Source: Eriocheir sinensis
Lineage: Eukaryota > Arthropoda > Malacostraca > Decapoda > Varunidae
Direction of reading: 5' to 3'
Length of the DNA stretch: 64,000 nucleotides
Assembly (NCBI RefSeq): GCF_024679095.1
Contig: NW_026111652.1
Span: forward strand, 53,501-117,500
Made by a program: the position numbers and the translations under genes. Shown here one piece after another: positions 24,596 to 44,100 of this stretch; the first letter of the stretch is position 1, and the number at the start of each line of letters is the position of its first letter. A model generated the notes under the pieces. The model was not told the DNA's origin. It searched no databases and saw only the letters and a program-made list of their open reading frames with translations.

Positions 24596-26315
24596 TATTA
24601 CATATATTTTTATTGATATTTACGTTATTTATGTGTATTTGTATATGTTTTCTCATAGAAATTTACTTTATTTTATTGGTATTTTGTCTATTTATTTTGA
24701 TACGAATTACATGATTATTTGTGTATTTTTTACATTTTTTTATACGTATTTACATCATTTAATGTGTATTTTGTTTATATATTTTTATACAAATTTATGT
24801 ATAAAAATATACATAATGTAAATTTTGATACAAATTTACATTATTTTATGTATTTTGTATATATATTTCAATTCAAATTCAGCTTATTTTATGTGTATTT
24901 TGTATATCTATTTATTTTAATACAAAATCAAATATTTTATGTTTTTTCGTATATATATTTTTATAAAAAAATGCGTTATTTTATAGGTATTTTGCATCTT
25001 AATTTTCATACAAATTTACATTATTTTATTAATATTTTCTGTATTTATTTTGATACGATTTTACATTATTTTATTTGTGTTTTGTATATATTTTTTTATA
25101 CATATTTACATTATTTAATGTGTTTTTTGTATATATATATTTGATACATATTTACGTTATTTTAAGTCATTTTACGTGTATTTGTTTATATATTTTGACA
25201 CAAATTTACAATATTTTATGGGTATTTTGTATATATATTTCAAGAGAAATTTACCTAGTTTTATGTGTATTTTGAATATCTATTTTCATAGAAACTCAAA
25301 TTATTTTTGTATATTTTTGTATTTATTTCAATACAAATTTTAGTTATGTTATGTGTATTTTGTAAATCTATTTTCATTCAAATATATATTATTTTATTGG
25401 TATTTTGTTGATTTATATTGATACGAATTTACATTATTTTATATGTACTTTGTATATATATTTTATACATTTAAATTATTTAATATTTATTTTGAATATA
25501 TAATTTTATACAAATTCATGGTATTTTATGTGTATTTATATATATTTTCATATAAATTTACATTATTTTATGTGTATTTGTACATATTTCATTACAAATT
25601 TACCTTATTTAATGTTTATTTTGTATGTGTATTTTACATTTATATTTATACAAATACATTCTTTTATTGGTATTTTGTTTATTTATTTTTGTTTCAATTT
25701 ACATTATTTTATGTATTTTGTTTACATTTTTTATACGTATTTACTTAATTTTATGTGTATTTTGTATATATATTTTATAGAAATCTACGTTATTTTATGT
25801 GTATTCATATATTTTGAAACAAATTTACATTGTTTTATATGTATTTTGCATATCTCTTTCAATAGAAGTTTACCTTATTGTATGTGCACTTTGTATATTT
25901 ATTTCAATACAAATTTAAATATTTTATGTGTTTTTGGTATATATATTTTTATAAGAAATGCGCTATTTGATGGGAATTTTGCATCTTTATTTTCATACAA
26001 ATTTACATTATTTTATTAATATTCGGTGTATTTATTTTGATACGATTTTATATTATTCTATTTGTTTTTTGTATATATATTTTTGTGTATTTTTGTATAT
26101 AGTTTTATACAAATTTAGGTTATTTTATGTACGCATTTACATTATTTAATGTGTGTTTTTGTATATAAATTTTCATGCAAATTTACTTTATTTTAAGTGC
26201 ATTTTTGTACATATATTTTTTTAGAAATTTGCGTTATTTTATGTGTATTTGTATATGTTTCTCTCCTTTACAATTTACATTATTTTATTGCTATTTTGTT
26301 TATTTATTTTGATAC
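24596..26315 (+). repeat. 45-bp satellite block, T-sense on plus
   Basis: Positions 24,600-25,155 continue the copy of module M (7,040-7,600). The sequence then jumps at TTAAGTCATTTTACGTGTAT to a string that matches 46,825-47,735 directly (25,165-26,080). The end, GATACGAATGAAAATAGATA, is a switch junction seen again at 62,757. Confidence 0.87.
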
Positions 26316-27715
26316 GAATGAAAATAGATATACAAAATATACATAAAATAAACTAAATTTGTATTGAAATATATATACAAAATACATAAAATAATGTAAA
26401 TTTGTATCAAAATATTTTAACAGATGCGCATAAAATAACGTAAATTTGTTTTAAAATATACAAAATACACATTAAATAATGTATATATGTATAAAATAGA
26501 TATATGGAAAACACAAATAGAATATTGTAAAATCGTATCAAAATAAATACACAGAATATTAATAAAACAATGTAAATTTGTATGAAAATAAATATGCAAA
26601 ATACCCATTAAATAACGCATTTTTTTTTAAATATATATACCAAAATACACATGAAAAATTAAATTTTATTAAAATAAATATACAAAATACACAAACAATA
26701 AGGTAAATCTGTATTGAAATAGATATGCAAAATACATATAAAACAATGTAAATTTCTTTCAAAATATATATACGAATACACATAAAATAACGTAGAGTTG
26801 TATAAAAATATATATCCCAAAATACACATAAAATGAAGTAAATACGTATAAGAAAATGTATACAAAATACACATAAAATAATGTAAATTCGTATCAAAAT
26901 AAATAAACAAAATACCAATAAAAGAATGTGTATTTGTATAAATATAAATATACAAAATACACATAAAATAACGCAAATTTGTATAAAACTATATACAAAA
27001 ATACACAGAAGTAATTAAATTCGTATGAAAATAGATATACAAAATACAGATAAAATAAGCTAAAGTTGAATTGAAATGTATATACAAAATACATAAAATA
27101 ATGTAAATTTGTATCAAAATATTTATAAAAATACATATAATAACGTAAATTTGTTTAAAAATATATAAACAAAATACACATTAAGTAATGTAAATACGTA
27201 TAAAAAATATGTACAAAATACACATATAATCATGTAACTCGTATCAAACTAAATAAACAAAATATCAATAAAATAATGTAAATTTGTATGAGAAAACATA
27301 TACAAATACATATAAAATAACGCTAATTTGTATAAAAGTATATGTACAAAAATGAACGTAAAATGAAGTAACTATGGATAAAAATATTTATACAAAACAC
27401 ACATTAAATAATGTAAATACGTCCATAAAATAACCTAAATTTGTATAAAACTATATACAAAAATACACAAAAATAATTTAAATTTGTATGAAAAGAAATA
27501 TAAAAAATACAAATAAAATTAGGTTAATTTGTATTGAAATACATATACAAAATACACATAAAATAAGGTAAATTTGAAAGAAAATATATAAACAAATACA
27601 CTTATAATAAAGTAAATTTGTATGAACTATATATACAAAATACACATTAAATAATGTAAATATGTATAAAAAAATATATACAAAACAAAAATAGAATAAT
27701 GTAAAATCATTATCA
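26316..27715 (-). repeat. 45-bp satellite block, T-sense on minus
   Basis: The first ~520 bp match 62,763-63,300 directly, with the shared variant ATTTTAACAGATGCGCATAA. Later monomers carry the AAACTATATAC and TCGTATCAAACTAAATAAAC variants. Confidence 0.86.
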
Positions 27716-28210
27716 AAATTTACGTTATTATATGTATTTTATAAATATTTTGATACAAATCTACATTATTTTATGTATTTTATATACATTCAATTCAAAT
27801 TTAGCTTATTTTATCTGTATTTTGAAAATCTATTTCATACGAATTTAATTACTGTGTATTTTTGTATATATAATTTATACAAATTTACGTTATTTATGTG
27901 TATTTTGCATATTTATATTTATACAAATACATTCTTTTATTGGTATTTTGTTTATGTATTTTGATACAGGTTTACATTATTTTATGTGTATTTTGTATAC
28001 ATTTTCTTATACGTATTTACTTAATTTTATGTGTATTTTGTATATATATTTTAATGCAAATCTACGTTATTTTATGTGTATTCGTATATATATTTTGAAA
28101 CAAATTTACATTGTTTTATATGTATTTTGCATATCTATTTCAATACAGATTTACCTTATTGTATGTGTATTTTGTATATTTATTTAATACAAATTAATTT
28201 TTTCATGTGT
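27716..28210 (+). repeat. 45-bp satellite block, T-sense on plus
   Basis: This is a short plus-sense block containing one higher-order string ending in the TTGCATATCTATTTCAATAC monomer. It flips inside TTTTTTCATGTGTATTGAAA. Confidence 0.86.
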
Positions 28211-28345
28211 ATTGAAAAAATATGCAAAATAAACATAAAACATTGTAAATTTATTTCAAAATATATATACGAATACTAATAAATCAACGTATATTTATAT
28301 AGAAATATATATACAAAATACACATCAAATGATGTAAACACGTAT
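28211..28345 (-). repeat. 45-bp satellite block, T-sense on minus
   Basis: About three monomers match 13,640-13,780, including GAATACTAATAAATCAACG (GAATACTCATAAATCAACG in that copy), and lead into a poly(A)-(AT)n tract. Confidence 0.85.
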
Positions 28346-31485
<3,140 letters not shown>

Positions 31486-33152
31486 TATAATATATATTTT
31501 TATACATATTTAAAATATTTAATGTATATTATGTATATATATTCTATCAAATTTACGTTATTTTATATGTATTTATATATTTTCATACAAATTTACATTA
31601 TTTTATGTGAGTTTTGTATATATTCAATACAAATTTGCCTAACTTATGTGTATTTTGCATATTTATTTCAAACAAATTTAAATTATTTTTGTGTATTTTG
31701 TATATATTTTTATACAAATTTTAGTTATTTTATTTGTTTTTTATATATATTTTCCTACAAATATACATTCTTTATTGGAATTTTGTGTATTTAATTTTAC
31801 AAGTTACATTATTTTATGTATTTTGTATATATATTTTTTACATATTTAAATTATTTTGTATATTATATATACATTTCATAAAAATTTACGTTATTTTTGT
31901 GTGTATTCGTATATATTTTGAAACAAATTTTATACAAATTCATGTTATTTTATGTGTATTTGTATATATTTTTCTACAAATTTATATTATTTCATGTGTA
32001 TTCTTATATATTTATTACAAATTTATCTTATTTTATGTTTATTTTGTATATTTATTTCATTCAATTTTAAATTATTTAATGTGTATATTTGTATTTGTAT
32101 TTAGGTTATTTTATGTGTGTTTTCTATATATATTTTCATCCAAAATTACATTATTTTATTGTTCTTTTCGTAATTTAACTCGATACGAGTTTAGATTATT
32201 TCATAGGTATTTTGTATACATATTTTATACATTACATTATCTAATGTGTGTTTTGTATATATTTTTTGATGGAAACTAATTTTATGTGCATTTTTGTATA
32301 TATTTTTTTATAGAAACTTAAAACGTTATTTTATGTGTTTTTTGTATATGTTTTCTGATACAAATTTACATTATTTAATTAGTTTTTTTGTTTATTTATT
32401 TTGATACGAATGACTTGATTATTTGTGTATTGGGTAAATATTTTTTTATACGTATTTACATTACTTAATGTGTATTTTGTTTATATATTTTATTACAAAT
32501 TTACGTTATTATATGTGTATTTGTTAAAATATTTTGAAACGAATTTACTTTATTTTATGTATTTTGTATATATATTTCAATTCAAATTTAGCTTATTTTG
32601 TGTGTATTTTGTATATCTATTTTCATACAAATTTAATTACTTCTTTGTATTTTTGTATATAGTTTTATACAAATTTACGTTATATATATTCATTTTTTAT
32701 ATTTATATTTATAGAAATACACATTCTCTTATTGGTATTTTGTTTATTTATATTTATACGAATTTATAATATATTATGTGTATTTTGGTATATATATTTT
32801 TAAAAAAAATGCGATATTTTTTGGGAACTTTGCATCTTTATTTTCATACAAATTTACATTATTTTATTGATATTCTGTGTATTTATTTTGATACGATTTT
32901 ACATTATTCTATTTGTGTTTTTGTATATATTTTTTATACTACATTTACATTATTTAATGTGTCTCTTGCATATATATTATATACAAATTTACGTTATTTT
33001 AAGTGTGTTTGTTTTTATATATTTCATTCAAATTTACATTATTTGATGTATTTTGTATATGTATTTCAATACAGATTTACCTAATTTTACGCGTATTTTG
33101 TATATTTCTTTTCATACAAATTTAAATTATTTTTGTGTATTTTTGTATACAA
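31486..33152 (+). repeat. 45-bp satellite block, T-sense on plus
   Basis: Up to about 32,775 this is the reverse complement of 5,745-7,035. Beyond that it carries a different string, starting with TTTTTTGGGAACTTTGCATC, that resembles 44,830-45,150. Confidence 0.87.
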
Positions 33153-33530
33153 TAAGGTAAATTTATATTGAAATAGATATGCAAATACATATAAAACAAT
33201 GTAAAATTTGTTTCAAAATATATATATACGAATACATAAAATAACGTAGATTTCGATAAAATATATATATATATATACAAAATACACATAAAATGAAGAA
33301 AATACGTATAAAAAATGTATACAAAATACACATAAAATAAATGTAAATTCGTATCAAAATAAATAAACAAAATACCAATTAAAAATGTGTATTTTGTATA
33401 AAAATAAATATACAAAATACACATGAAAATATCATCAAATTTATATAAAACTATATACAAAATTACACAAAATAGTTAAATTTGTGAAAATAGAATATAC
33501 AAAATACACATAAAATAAACTAAATTTGTG
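33153..33530 (-). repeat. 45-bp satellite block, T-sense on minus
   Basis: This short minus-sense block has the same monomer order as 2,190-2,480 and flips inside GTATTTTTGTATACAATAAG on its left edge. Small indels disrupt several monomers. Confidence 0.84.
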
Positions 33531-35319
<1,789 letters not shown>

Positions 35320-35365
35320 CAATTCAAATTTATTTTATATTATTTGTACTTTGTATATCTTTGTA

Positions 35366-35644
35366 TTTTCACCCGCCGCCGAGTGGCTTAAAACTAACCA
35401 CATGCTGTCAAGAAGACCACCTCTCACCCTGGACTCTAGATTCTAGGATTAAAGATGAGCTCCGGGAGGGCAGCAGCAGGCCAATGCAAAGATGGCGCCA
35501 CTATAAACACTCGCCTGCGCCAGAACAGGCTGGGCCGAATATCAGGGACCCACTGGGAAGAAGCCTTGGGCCGACCATCAGGCCTCACCGAGAAAAAGCC
35601 TACTGGCGGCGCTATAGGCCATGCGACGTAAAAAAAAAAAAAAA
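35366..35644 (+). mobile_element. tRNA-derived SINE, 5'-truncated copy 1
   Basis: This GC-rich insert starts near ATTTTCACCCGCCGCCGAGT and ends in A15 (35,630-35,644). It lacks the tRNA-related head present in the copies at 57,546 and 63,308. It shares with them GAGTGGCTTAAA, GACCACC, the core GATGGCGCCACTATAAACAC followed by TCGCCTGCGCCAG, GAAGCCTTGGGCCGACC and a GCGACGT-poly(A) end. A weak target-site duplication may be the TATCT...ATTTTC text on both sides. No protein is encoded. Confidence 0.88.
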
Positions 35645-36261
35645 TTATCTATTTTCATTCAAATTTACTACTTTTGTGTATTTTTGTATATAGTTTTATA
35701 CAAATTTACGATATTTTTATACCATTATTTTGTATATTTATTTTTATACAAATACACATTTTTTATTCAGTATTTGTTTATTTATTTTTATACTGAATTT
35801 ACATTATTTTTATGTATATTTTGTATACATTTTTTTTTATACTGCATTTACTTCTATTTTTATGTGTATTTTGTATATATATTTTATAGAAATCTACACG
35901 TTATTTTATGTGTATTCGTATATATATTTTGAAACAAATTTTACATTGTTTTATATGTATTTTGCATATCAATATAAATTTACCTTATTGTATGTGCATT
36001 TTGTATATTTATTTTAACACAAATTAAAAAAAATTATATGTATTTTGGTATATATATTTTAAAAAAATGCTATATTTTATGGATATTTTGCTCCTTTATT
36101 TCATACAAATTTACATTATTTTATTAATATTCGTGTATTTATTTTGTTACGATTTTGTTATTATTCTATTTGGGTTTTGTATATATTTTTTTATACATAT
36201 TTACATTTACTTAATGTGTATTTTGTATATATATTTTATACAAATTTACGTTATTTTTTTT
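35645..36261 (+). repeat. 45-bp satellite block, T-sense on plus, degenerate
   Basis: This stretch between the SINE and the LINE fragment follows the 45,600-46,160 string, with extra single bases in many monomers. It is interrupted at CAAATTTACGTTATTTT by the LINE 3' end. Confidence 0.85.
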
Positions 36262-37160
36262 ACAACAAAGGAGCAGCTCAAGGGCACACAAAAAAGCAAT
36301 AATAAAAAAAAAAGCCCGCTACTCGCTTTGCTCCTAAAAGTAAACAAAAGAGGTGTCCGAAAGGAAGATCAAATACAGGAGGAGAGGTGTCCCTGATACC
36401 CTCCTCTTGAAAGAGTTCAAGTCGTAGGCAGGAGAAATACAGATGAAGGAAGATTGTTCCAGAGTTTACCAGCGTGAGGGATGAAAGAGTGAATATGCTG
36501 GTTAACTCTTGCATAAGGGGTTTGGACAGTATAGGGATGAGCATGTGTAGATAGTCGAGTGCAGCGGGGCCGCGGGACGGGGGGAGGCATGCAGTTAGCA
36601 AGTTCAGAAGAGCAGTCAGCGTGGAAATATCGATAGAAGATAGAAAGAGAGGCAACATTGCGGCGGAATTTAAGAGGTGAAGACTATCAGTATGAGGAGG
36701 AGAGCTGATGAGACGAAGAGCCTTAGCCTCCACTCTGTCCAGAAGAGCTGTGTGAGTGGCCCCCACATGAGATGCATACTCCATACGAGGGCGGACAAGG
36801 CCCCTGTATATGGACAACAACTGTGGGGAGAAGAACTGGCGGAGACGGTACAGAACGCCCAGCCTCGAGGAAGCTGATTTAGTAAGAGATGAGATATAAG
36901 TTTCCAGTTGAGATTTTGAGTTAAGGACAGACCGAGGATGTTTAGTGTTGAGGAAGGTGATAGCTGGGTGTTGTCAAAGAATAGGGATGGTTGTTTGGAA
37001 GATTGTGTCAGTGGATAGGTGGAGAAACTGTGTTTTTGAGGCGTTGAAGGACACCAGGTTCTTCTTACCACAATCGGAAAAAATATTAAGGCCTGAGGCA
37101 AAGCGTACTGCAGCCTCCAGCCTTGATTCGTTAACTTCCTGAAGGTTGGTTATTCTATTA
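36262..37160 (-). pseudogene. LINE 3' fragment, Jockey/CR1-type reverse transcriptase C-terminus
   Basis: This is a GC-rich insert. The minus strand encodes pieces of the C-terminal half of a non-LTR reverse transcriptase in three frames. Around 37,000-37,130 it reads AAVRFASGLNIF and NLVSFNASKTQFLHLS. Around 36,880-36,960 it reads STLNILGLSLTQNLNWK, the LG...W motif. Around 36,670-36,820 it reads SIYRGLVRPRMEYASHV and HTALLDRVEAKALRLISS. A tryptophan/glycine is missing after ASHV, and further shifts follow near 36,660. The catalytic FADD-type box lies upstream and is absent, so the copy is 5'-truncated. The 3' end is GAGCTGCTCCTTTGTTGTAA then A-rich text. I recall very similar text from crab genomes, which is a recollection only. 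Confidence 0.85.
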
Positions 37161-38398
37161 TATCAATATATATTTTCATTCAAATTTACATTATTTTATG
37201 TGTGTTTTGTAAATGTATTTCAATACAAATTTACCTAATTTTATGTGTATTTTGTATACTTATTTTCAAAAAAATTTAAATTATTTTTGTGTATTTTTTT
37301 TATATAGTTTTATACAAATTTACGTTAATTTATGTGTATTTTGTATATCTATTTTCATACAAATACACATTCTTATATTGATATATTTTAAATTTTTTTT
37401 ACACGAATTTACATTATTTAATGTCTATTTTGTATATATATTTTTTATATGTATTTACAGCATCTCAAGTGCTTTTTGTATATATATTTCTCTAGAAATC
37501 TGCGTTATTTTATGTCTATTCGTATATATATTTTGAAACAAATTTACATTGTTTTATGTGTATTTTGCATATTTTTTCAATACAAATTTACCTTATTGTA
37601 TGTGCATTTTGTATATTAATTTTACTTCAAATTTAATTATTGAATGTGTATTTATGTATATGTATTTTTACAAAAATATGCTTTATTTTATGGGTATTTT
37701 GCATCTTTATTTTCATACAAATTTATATTATTTTATTGATATTTTGTGTATTTATTTTGATACGATTTTACATTATTGTATGTGTATTTTGTATATATAT
37801 TTATTACAAATGTACGTTATTTTATGTGTATTTGTTTTCATTTCATACAAATTTTCATTATTTTATGTATTTTGTACATGTACAAATTTGTACAAATTTA
37901 ACTAATTATATGTATTTTGTATATCAATTTTCATAAAATCAGAAATGATTTTGTTTGTTTTGTATATATTTTACAAATTTTCGTTATTTTATGTGTATTT
38001 TGTATATTTATTTTCCTACAAATATACGTTCTTTTATCGGAATTTTGTTTGTTTATTTTGATACAATTTACATTATTTTAAGTGTATTTGGTATATATTT
38101 TTATACTATTTACATCATTTTATATGTATTTTGTATGTATATTTTCATAGAAATTTACTCTATTTTATGTGTATTCGTATATATATTTTGATACAAATTT
38201 ACATTATTGATGTGTATTTTACATATGTATTTCAATGCAAATTTACTTTATTGTATATGCATTTTGTATATTTATTTCAATACAAATTTAATTATTTCAT
38301 GTGTATTTTTGTATATATATTTTTATGCATATATGCGTTATTATATGGGTATTTTGCATCTTTATTTTCATACAAATTTACATTATTTTATTGATATT
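37161..38398 (+). repeat. 45-bp satellite block, T-sense on plus
   Basis: This block is an inverted copy of about 780-1,890. Shared rare monomers include TTCTTTTATCGGAATTTTG near 38,030, ATTTCATACAAATTTTCATT and GTATTTATGTATATGTATTT. It ends at TTGATATTTGTAATGAAATA, where orientation flips. Confidence 0.88.
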
Positions 38399-38985
38399 TG
38401 TAATGAAATATATGTAAAAATGCACATAAAATAATGTAGATTTGTATGAAAATATATATACAAATACACATAAAATAACATGAATTTGTATAAAATTTGT
38501 ATCAAATTATATACGAATACACACCATAAAAAAAAATATTATGAAAATATATGTACAAAATACACATAAAATAATGTAAATACGTAGAAAAATATATATA
38601 CAAAATACACATAAAATAAAGTAAATTCGTATCAGAATAAATAGATAAAATTCCAATAAAGATATATTTGTTGGAAAATATATATAGAAAATACAAATAA
38701 AATAATGTAAATTTGTAAAAATATATACAAAACACAAATTATTTAAATTTGTTTGAAAATAGATATACAAAATACACATAAAATTAGGCAAATTTGTATT
38801 CAAATACATATAAAAATACACATAAAATAATGTAAGTTGAATGAAATATATAAACAAATACATTAAAATAACGTAAAATTGTATGAAATATATATACAAA
38901 ATATACATTAAATAATGTAAATATGTATAAAAAATATATACAAAACAAATAGAATAATGTAAAATCGTATCAAAATAAATACACA
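38399..38985 (-). repeat. 45-bp satellite block, T-sense on minus
   Basis: The monomer order, including ATTTGTATAAAATTTGTATC and GAATACACACCATAAAA, parallels 6,500-7,000 with losses. It flips at CACAGATTATTTATTTTTTG into the second copy of module M. Confidence 0.87.
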
Positions 38986-39205
38986 GATTATTTATTTTTT
39001 GTTTTTTGTATATATTTTATTCAAATTTCAATTTTATGTGTATTTTGTATATTTATTTTCCTACAAATATACGTTGTTTATCAATTTTGTTTATTTATTT
39101 TCATACGAATTTTCATTTTTTAGAGTGTATTTGATATATATATTTTATACTTATTTACATAATTTTATATGTATTTGAATATATATTTTCATGAAATTTA
39201 CTCTA
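38986..39205 (+). repeat. 45-bp satellite block, T-sense on plus
   Basis: This direct copy of 4,910-5,143 shares TTATTTTTTGTTTTTTGTAT and the TGAATATATATTTTCAT monomer. It lacks a (TA)n tract on its left side, so that tract is not a fixed part of the module. Confidence 0.88.
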
Positions 39206-41110
39206 TATGTATATACAAAAAAACACAAAAATAATTTAAATTTGGATGAAAATAAATATACAGAATACACATAAAACTAGGTAAATTTGTATTTAAATAC
39301 ATATACAAAATACCCTTAAAATAATGTAAATTTGAATGAAATTATATAAACAAATACATTAAATAACGTTAATTTGTATAAAATATAAAAAAAATAAACA
39401 TTAAATAATGAAAATTTGTGTAAAAAAATATATACAAAACACAAATAGTATAATATAAAATCGTATCAAAATATATACAGAATATTAATAAAATAATGTA
39501 CATTTGTATGAAGACTAAGATGCAAAATACCTATAAAATAACGCTTTTTTTTTAAATTATATATACCAAAATACATATAAAATATTTGAATTTGTATTAA
39601 AATAAATATACAAAATGCACATACAATAAGGTAAATTTATATTGAAATAGATAGCATAAAATACATATAAAACAATGTAAATTTGTTTCAAAATATATAT
39701 ATGAATACACATAAAATAACGTAGAGTTCTATAAATATATATATACAATATACAAATAAAATTAAGTAAATACGAATGAAAAATGTATACAAAATACACA
39801 TAAAATAATGTAAATTCGTATAAATATAAATAAACAAAATACCAATAAGAGAATGTGTATTTGTATAAATATAAATATACAAAATGCACTTAAAATAACG
39901 TAAAATTGTATAAAACTATATACAAAATACACAAGTAATTAAATTTGTATGAAAATAGATATACAAAATACACACAAAATAAGCTAAATTTGAATTGAAA
40001 TATATATACAAAATACATAAAATAAAGTAAATTGTTTCAAAATATTTTTTAACAAATACACATATATAATAACGTAATTTTGTAAAAAATATATAAACAA
40101 AATACACATTAAATAATGTAAATACGTATAAAAAATATATACCAATACACATATAATCATGTCATTCGTATCAAAATAAATAAACAAAAAGTAATTAAAT
40201 AATGTAAATTTTATGAGAAAACATATACAAAATACACATAAAATAACGTTTTAAGTTTCTATAAAAATATATGTACAAAAATGCACATCAAATTAAATTT
40301 GCATAAAAAATATATACAAAACACACATTAGATAATGTAAATGAGTATAAAATATGTATACAAAATACATATGAAATAATCTATATTCGTATCGAGTTAA
40401 ATTAAGAAAATAACAATAAAATAATGTAATTTTGGATGAAAATATATATAGAAAACTCACATAAAATAACCTAAATAGAATTACAAATATACACATTAAA
40501 TAATTTAAAATGAATGAAATAAATTTACAATATAAACATAAAATAAGGTAAATTTGTAATAAAATATGTAAGAATACACATAAAATAATATCAATTTGAA
40601 TGAAAATATATATACAAATACACATAAAATAACATGAATTTATATAAAATTTGTTTCAAAATATATACGAATACACACAATAAAATAACGTAAATTTTTA
40701 TTAAAATGTATATATAAAATACACATAAAATAATTTAAATACGTAGAAAAATATATATACAAAATACACATAAAATAATGTAAATTCGTAAAAAATTAAA
40801 TACACAAAATTCCAATAAAAGAATGTATATTTGTAGGAAAATATATATACAAAAAACAAGTAAAATAGCTAAAATTTGTATAAAAATATATACTAAAATA
40901 CAAAAAAATAATTTAAATTTGTTTGAAAATAGATATGCAAAATACACATAAAGTTAGGCAAATTTGTATTGAAATACATATACAAAACTCACATAAAATA
41001 ATGTAAATTCTTATGAAAATATATAAAAAAATACACATAAAATAACGTAAATTTGGATAAAATATATATACAAAAAATACATTAAATATTTTAAATATGT
41101 ATAAAAATAT
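39206..41110 (-). repeat. 45-bp satellite block, T-sense on minus (module M copy 2)
   Basis: This direct copy of 5,144-7,035, offset by about 34.1 kb, has only small indels and single-base changes. It ends in the switch junction at about 41,101-41,130. Confidence 0.9.
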
Positions 41111-44100
41111 ATTCAATATATATATTTTGCGTTATTTATGTGTATTTTGTATATGTTTTCTCATACAAATTTACATTATTTTATTGGTATTTTGTCTATT
41201 TATTTTGATACGAATTACATGATTATTCGTGTATTTTCTACATATTTTTTTTATACGTATTTACATTATTTAATGTGTATTTTGTTTATATATTTTTATA
41301 CAAATTTACGTTATTTTATGTGTATTTGAATAAGTATTTTGATACAAATTTACATTATTTTATGTATTTTGTATATATATTTCAATTCAAATTTAGCTTA
41401 TTTTATGTGTATTTTGTATATCTATTTATTTTAATACAAAATCAAATATTTTATATTTTTTCGTATATATATTTTTATAAAAAATGCGTTATTTTATGGG
41501 TATTTTGCATCTTAATTTTCATACAAATTTACATTATTTTATTAATATTTTCTGTATTTATTTTGATACGATTTTACATTATTTTATTTGTGTTTTGTAT
41601 ATATATTTTTATACATATTTACATTATTTAATGTGTTTTTTTATATATATTTGATACAAATTTACGTTATTTTAAGTCTATATGTTTATATATTTTCATT
41701 CAAATTTACATTATTTTATGTGTATTTTGTATATGTATTTCAATACAAATTTACCTAATTTTATATGTTTTTTGTATATTTATTTTCATACAAGTTTAAA
41801 TTATTTTTGTGTATTTTTGTTTATAGTTTTATACAATTTAGGTTATTTTATGTATTTTGTATATCTATTTCATACAAATACATTATTTTCATGATATTTT
41901 TTTTATTTATTTTGACACGAATTAACCTTATTTAATGTGTATTTTGTATATATATGTTTTACGTATTTACATTATTTCAAGTGTATTTTGTATATATATT
42001 TCTATAGAAATTTGCGTTATTTTATGTGTATTCGTATATATATTTTGAAACAAATTTACATTGTGTTTTATGTGTATTTTGCATATTTTTTCAATACAAA
42101 TTACCTTATTGTATGCATTTAGTATATTAAATATAATACAAATGTGATTAATCTATGTGTATTTTTGTATATTTATTTAAATAAAAATATGCTTTATTTT
42201 ATGGGTATTTTGCATCTTTATTTTCATACAAATTTACATTATTTTATTGATATTCTGTGTATTTATTTTGATATGATTTTACATTATTCTATGTGTATTT
42301 TGTATATATATATATTTTATATAAAATGTATTTGTTTTCATTTCATACAAATCTACATTATTTTATGTGTTTTTTGTACATGTATTTAAATACAAATTTA
42401 ACTAGTTATATGTTTATTTTGTATATCTATTTTGTATGTATATTTTCATAGAAATTTACTCTATTTTATGAGTATTCGTATATATATTTTGATACAAATT
42501 TACATTATTAATGTGTATTTTGCATATCTATTTCAATACAAATTTACTTTATTGTACGTGCATTTTGTATATTTATTTTAATACAAATTTAATTATTTTA
42601 TATGTATTTTTGTATATATATTTTTATGCAAATATGCGTTATTATATGGATATTTTGCATCTTTATTTTCATACAAATTTACATTATTTTATTGATATTC
42701 TCTTTATTTATTTTGATACGATTTAACATTATTCTATGTGTTTTTGTATATATTTTTTTATACATATTTACATTATTTAATGTTCATTTTGTATATATAT
42801 TTTATCCAAATTTACATTATTTTATGTGTATTTGTTTATATATTTTCATACATATTTACATTATTTTATGTGTTTTTTGTATATATATTTTCTACGTATT
42901 TAAATTATTTTATGTATATTTTGTATATACATTTTCATAAAAAATTACGTTATTTTTTTGTGTATAAGTATATATTTTGATACAAATTTTATACAAATTC
43001 ATGTTATTTAATGTGTATTTGTATATATATTTTCATACAAATTTATATTATTTGATGTGTATTTTTTCATATATTTCATTACAAATTTACCTTATTTTAT
43101 GTTTATTTTGTATATTTATTTCATTCAATTTTAAATTATTTTGTGTATATTTGTATTTGTATTTAGGTTATTTTATGTGTATTTTGTATATATATTTTCA
43201 TCCAAAATTACATTATTTTATTGGTATTTCTTAATTTAATTCGATACGAATTTAGATTATTTCATAGGTATTTTGTATACATTTTTTTATACTCATTTAC
43301 ATTATCTAATGTGTGTTTTGTATATATATTTTTATGCAAATTTATTTAATGCTCATTTCTGTACATATATTTTATAGAAATTTGCGTTATTTTATGTATA
43401 TAGTTTTATATAAATTTACGTTATTTTATGTGCATTTTGTATATTTATATTTATACAAATACACATTCTTTTATTGGTATATTGTTTATTTACATATATA
43501 CTAATTTACAATATTTTACTTGTATTTTGTATACATTTTTTTATACGTATTTACTTAATTTTATGTGTATTTTGTATATGTATTTTTATAGAAATCTACG
43601 TTATTTTATGTGTATTCGTATATATATTTTGAAACAAATTTACATTATTTTATATGTATTTTGCATATCTATTTCAATACAAATTTACCTTATTGTATGT
43701 GCATTTTGTATATTTATTTTAATACAAGTTCAAATATTTTATGTGTATTTAGTATCAATAATTTTATAAAAAATGCGTTATTTTATAGGTATTTTGCATC
43801 TTAATTTTCATTTTATATGTACTTTGTATATATATTTTTATACGCTTTTACATTATTTAATATTTATTTTGAATATATATTTTTATACAAATTCATGGTA
43901 TTTTATGTGTATTTGTATATATATTTTCATATAAATTTACATTATTTTATGTGTATTTTGTACATATTATCTATATTACAAATCTACCTTATTTTATGTT
44001 TATTTTGTATGTGTATTTAGTATATTTATATCTATCCAAATACACATTCTTTTATTGGTATTTTGTTTATTTATTTTAATTCGAATTTACATTATTTTAT

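Noticed and set aside
36278..36820. Intact 180-codon protein in the GC-rich island
   Set aside because: Only its first ~65 codons read as reverse-transcriptase thumb sequence; the remainder is out-of-frame text after a shift near 36,660.
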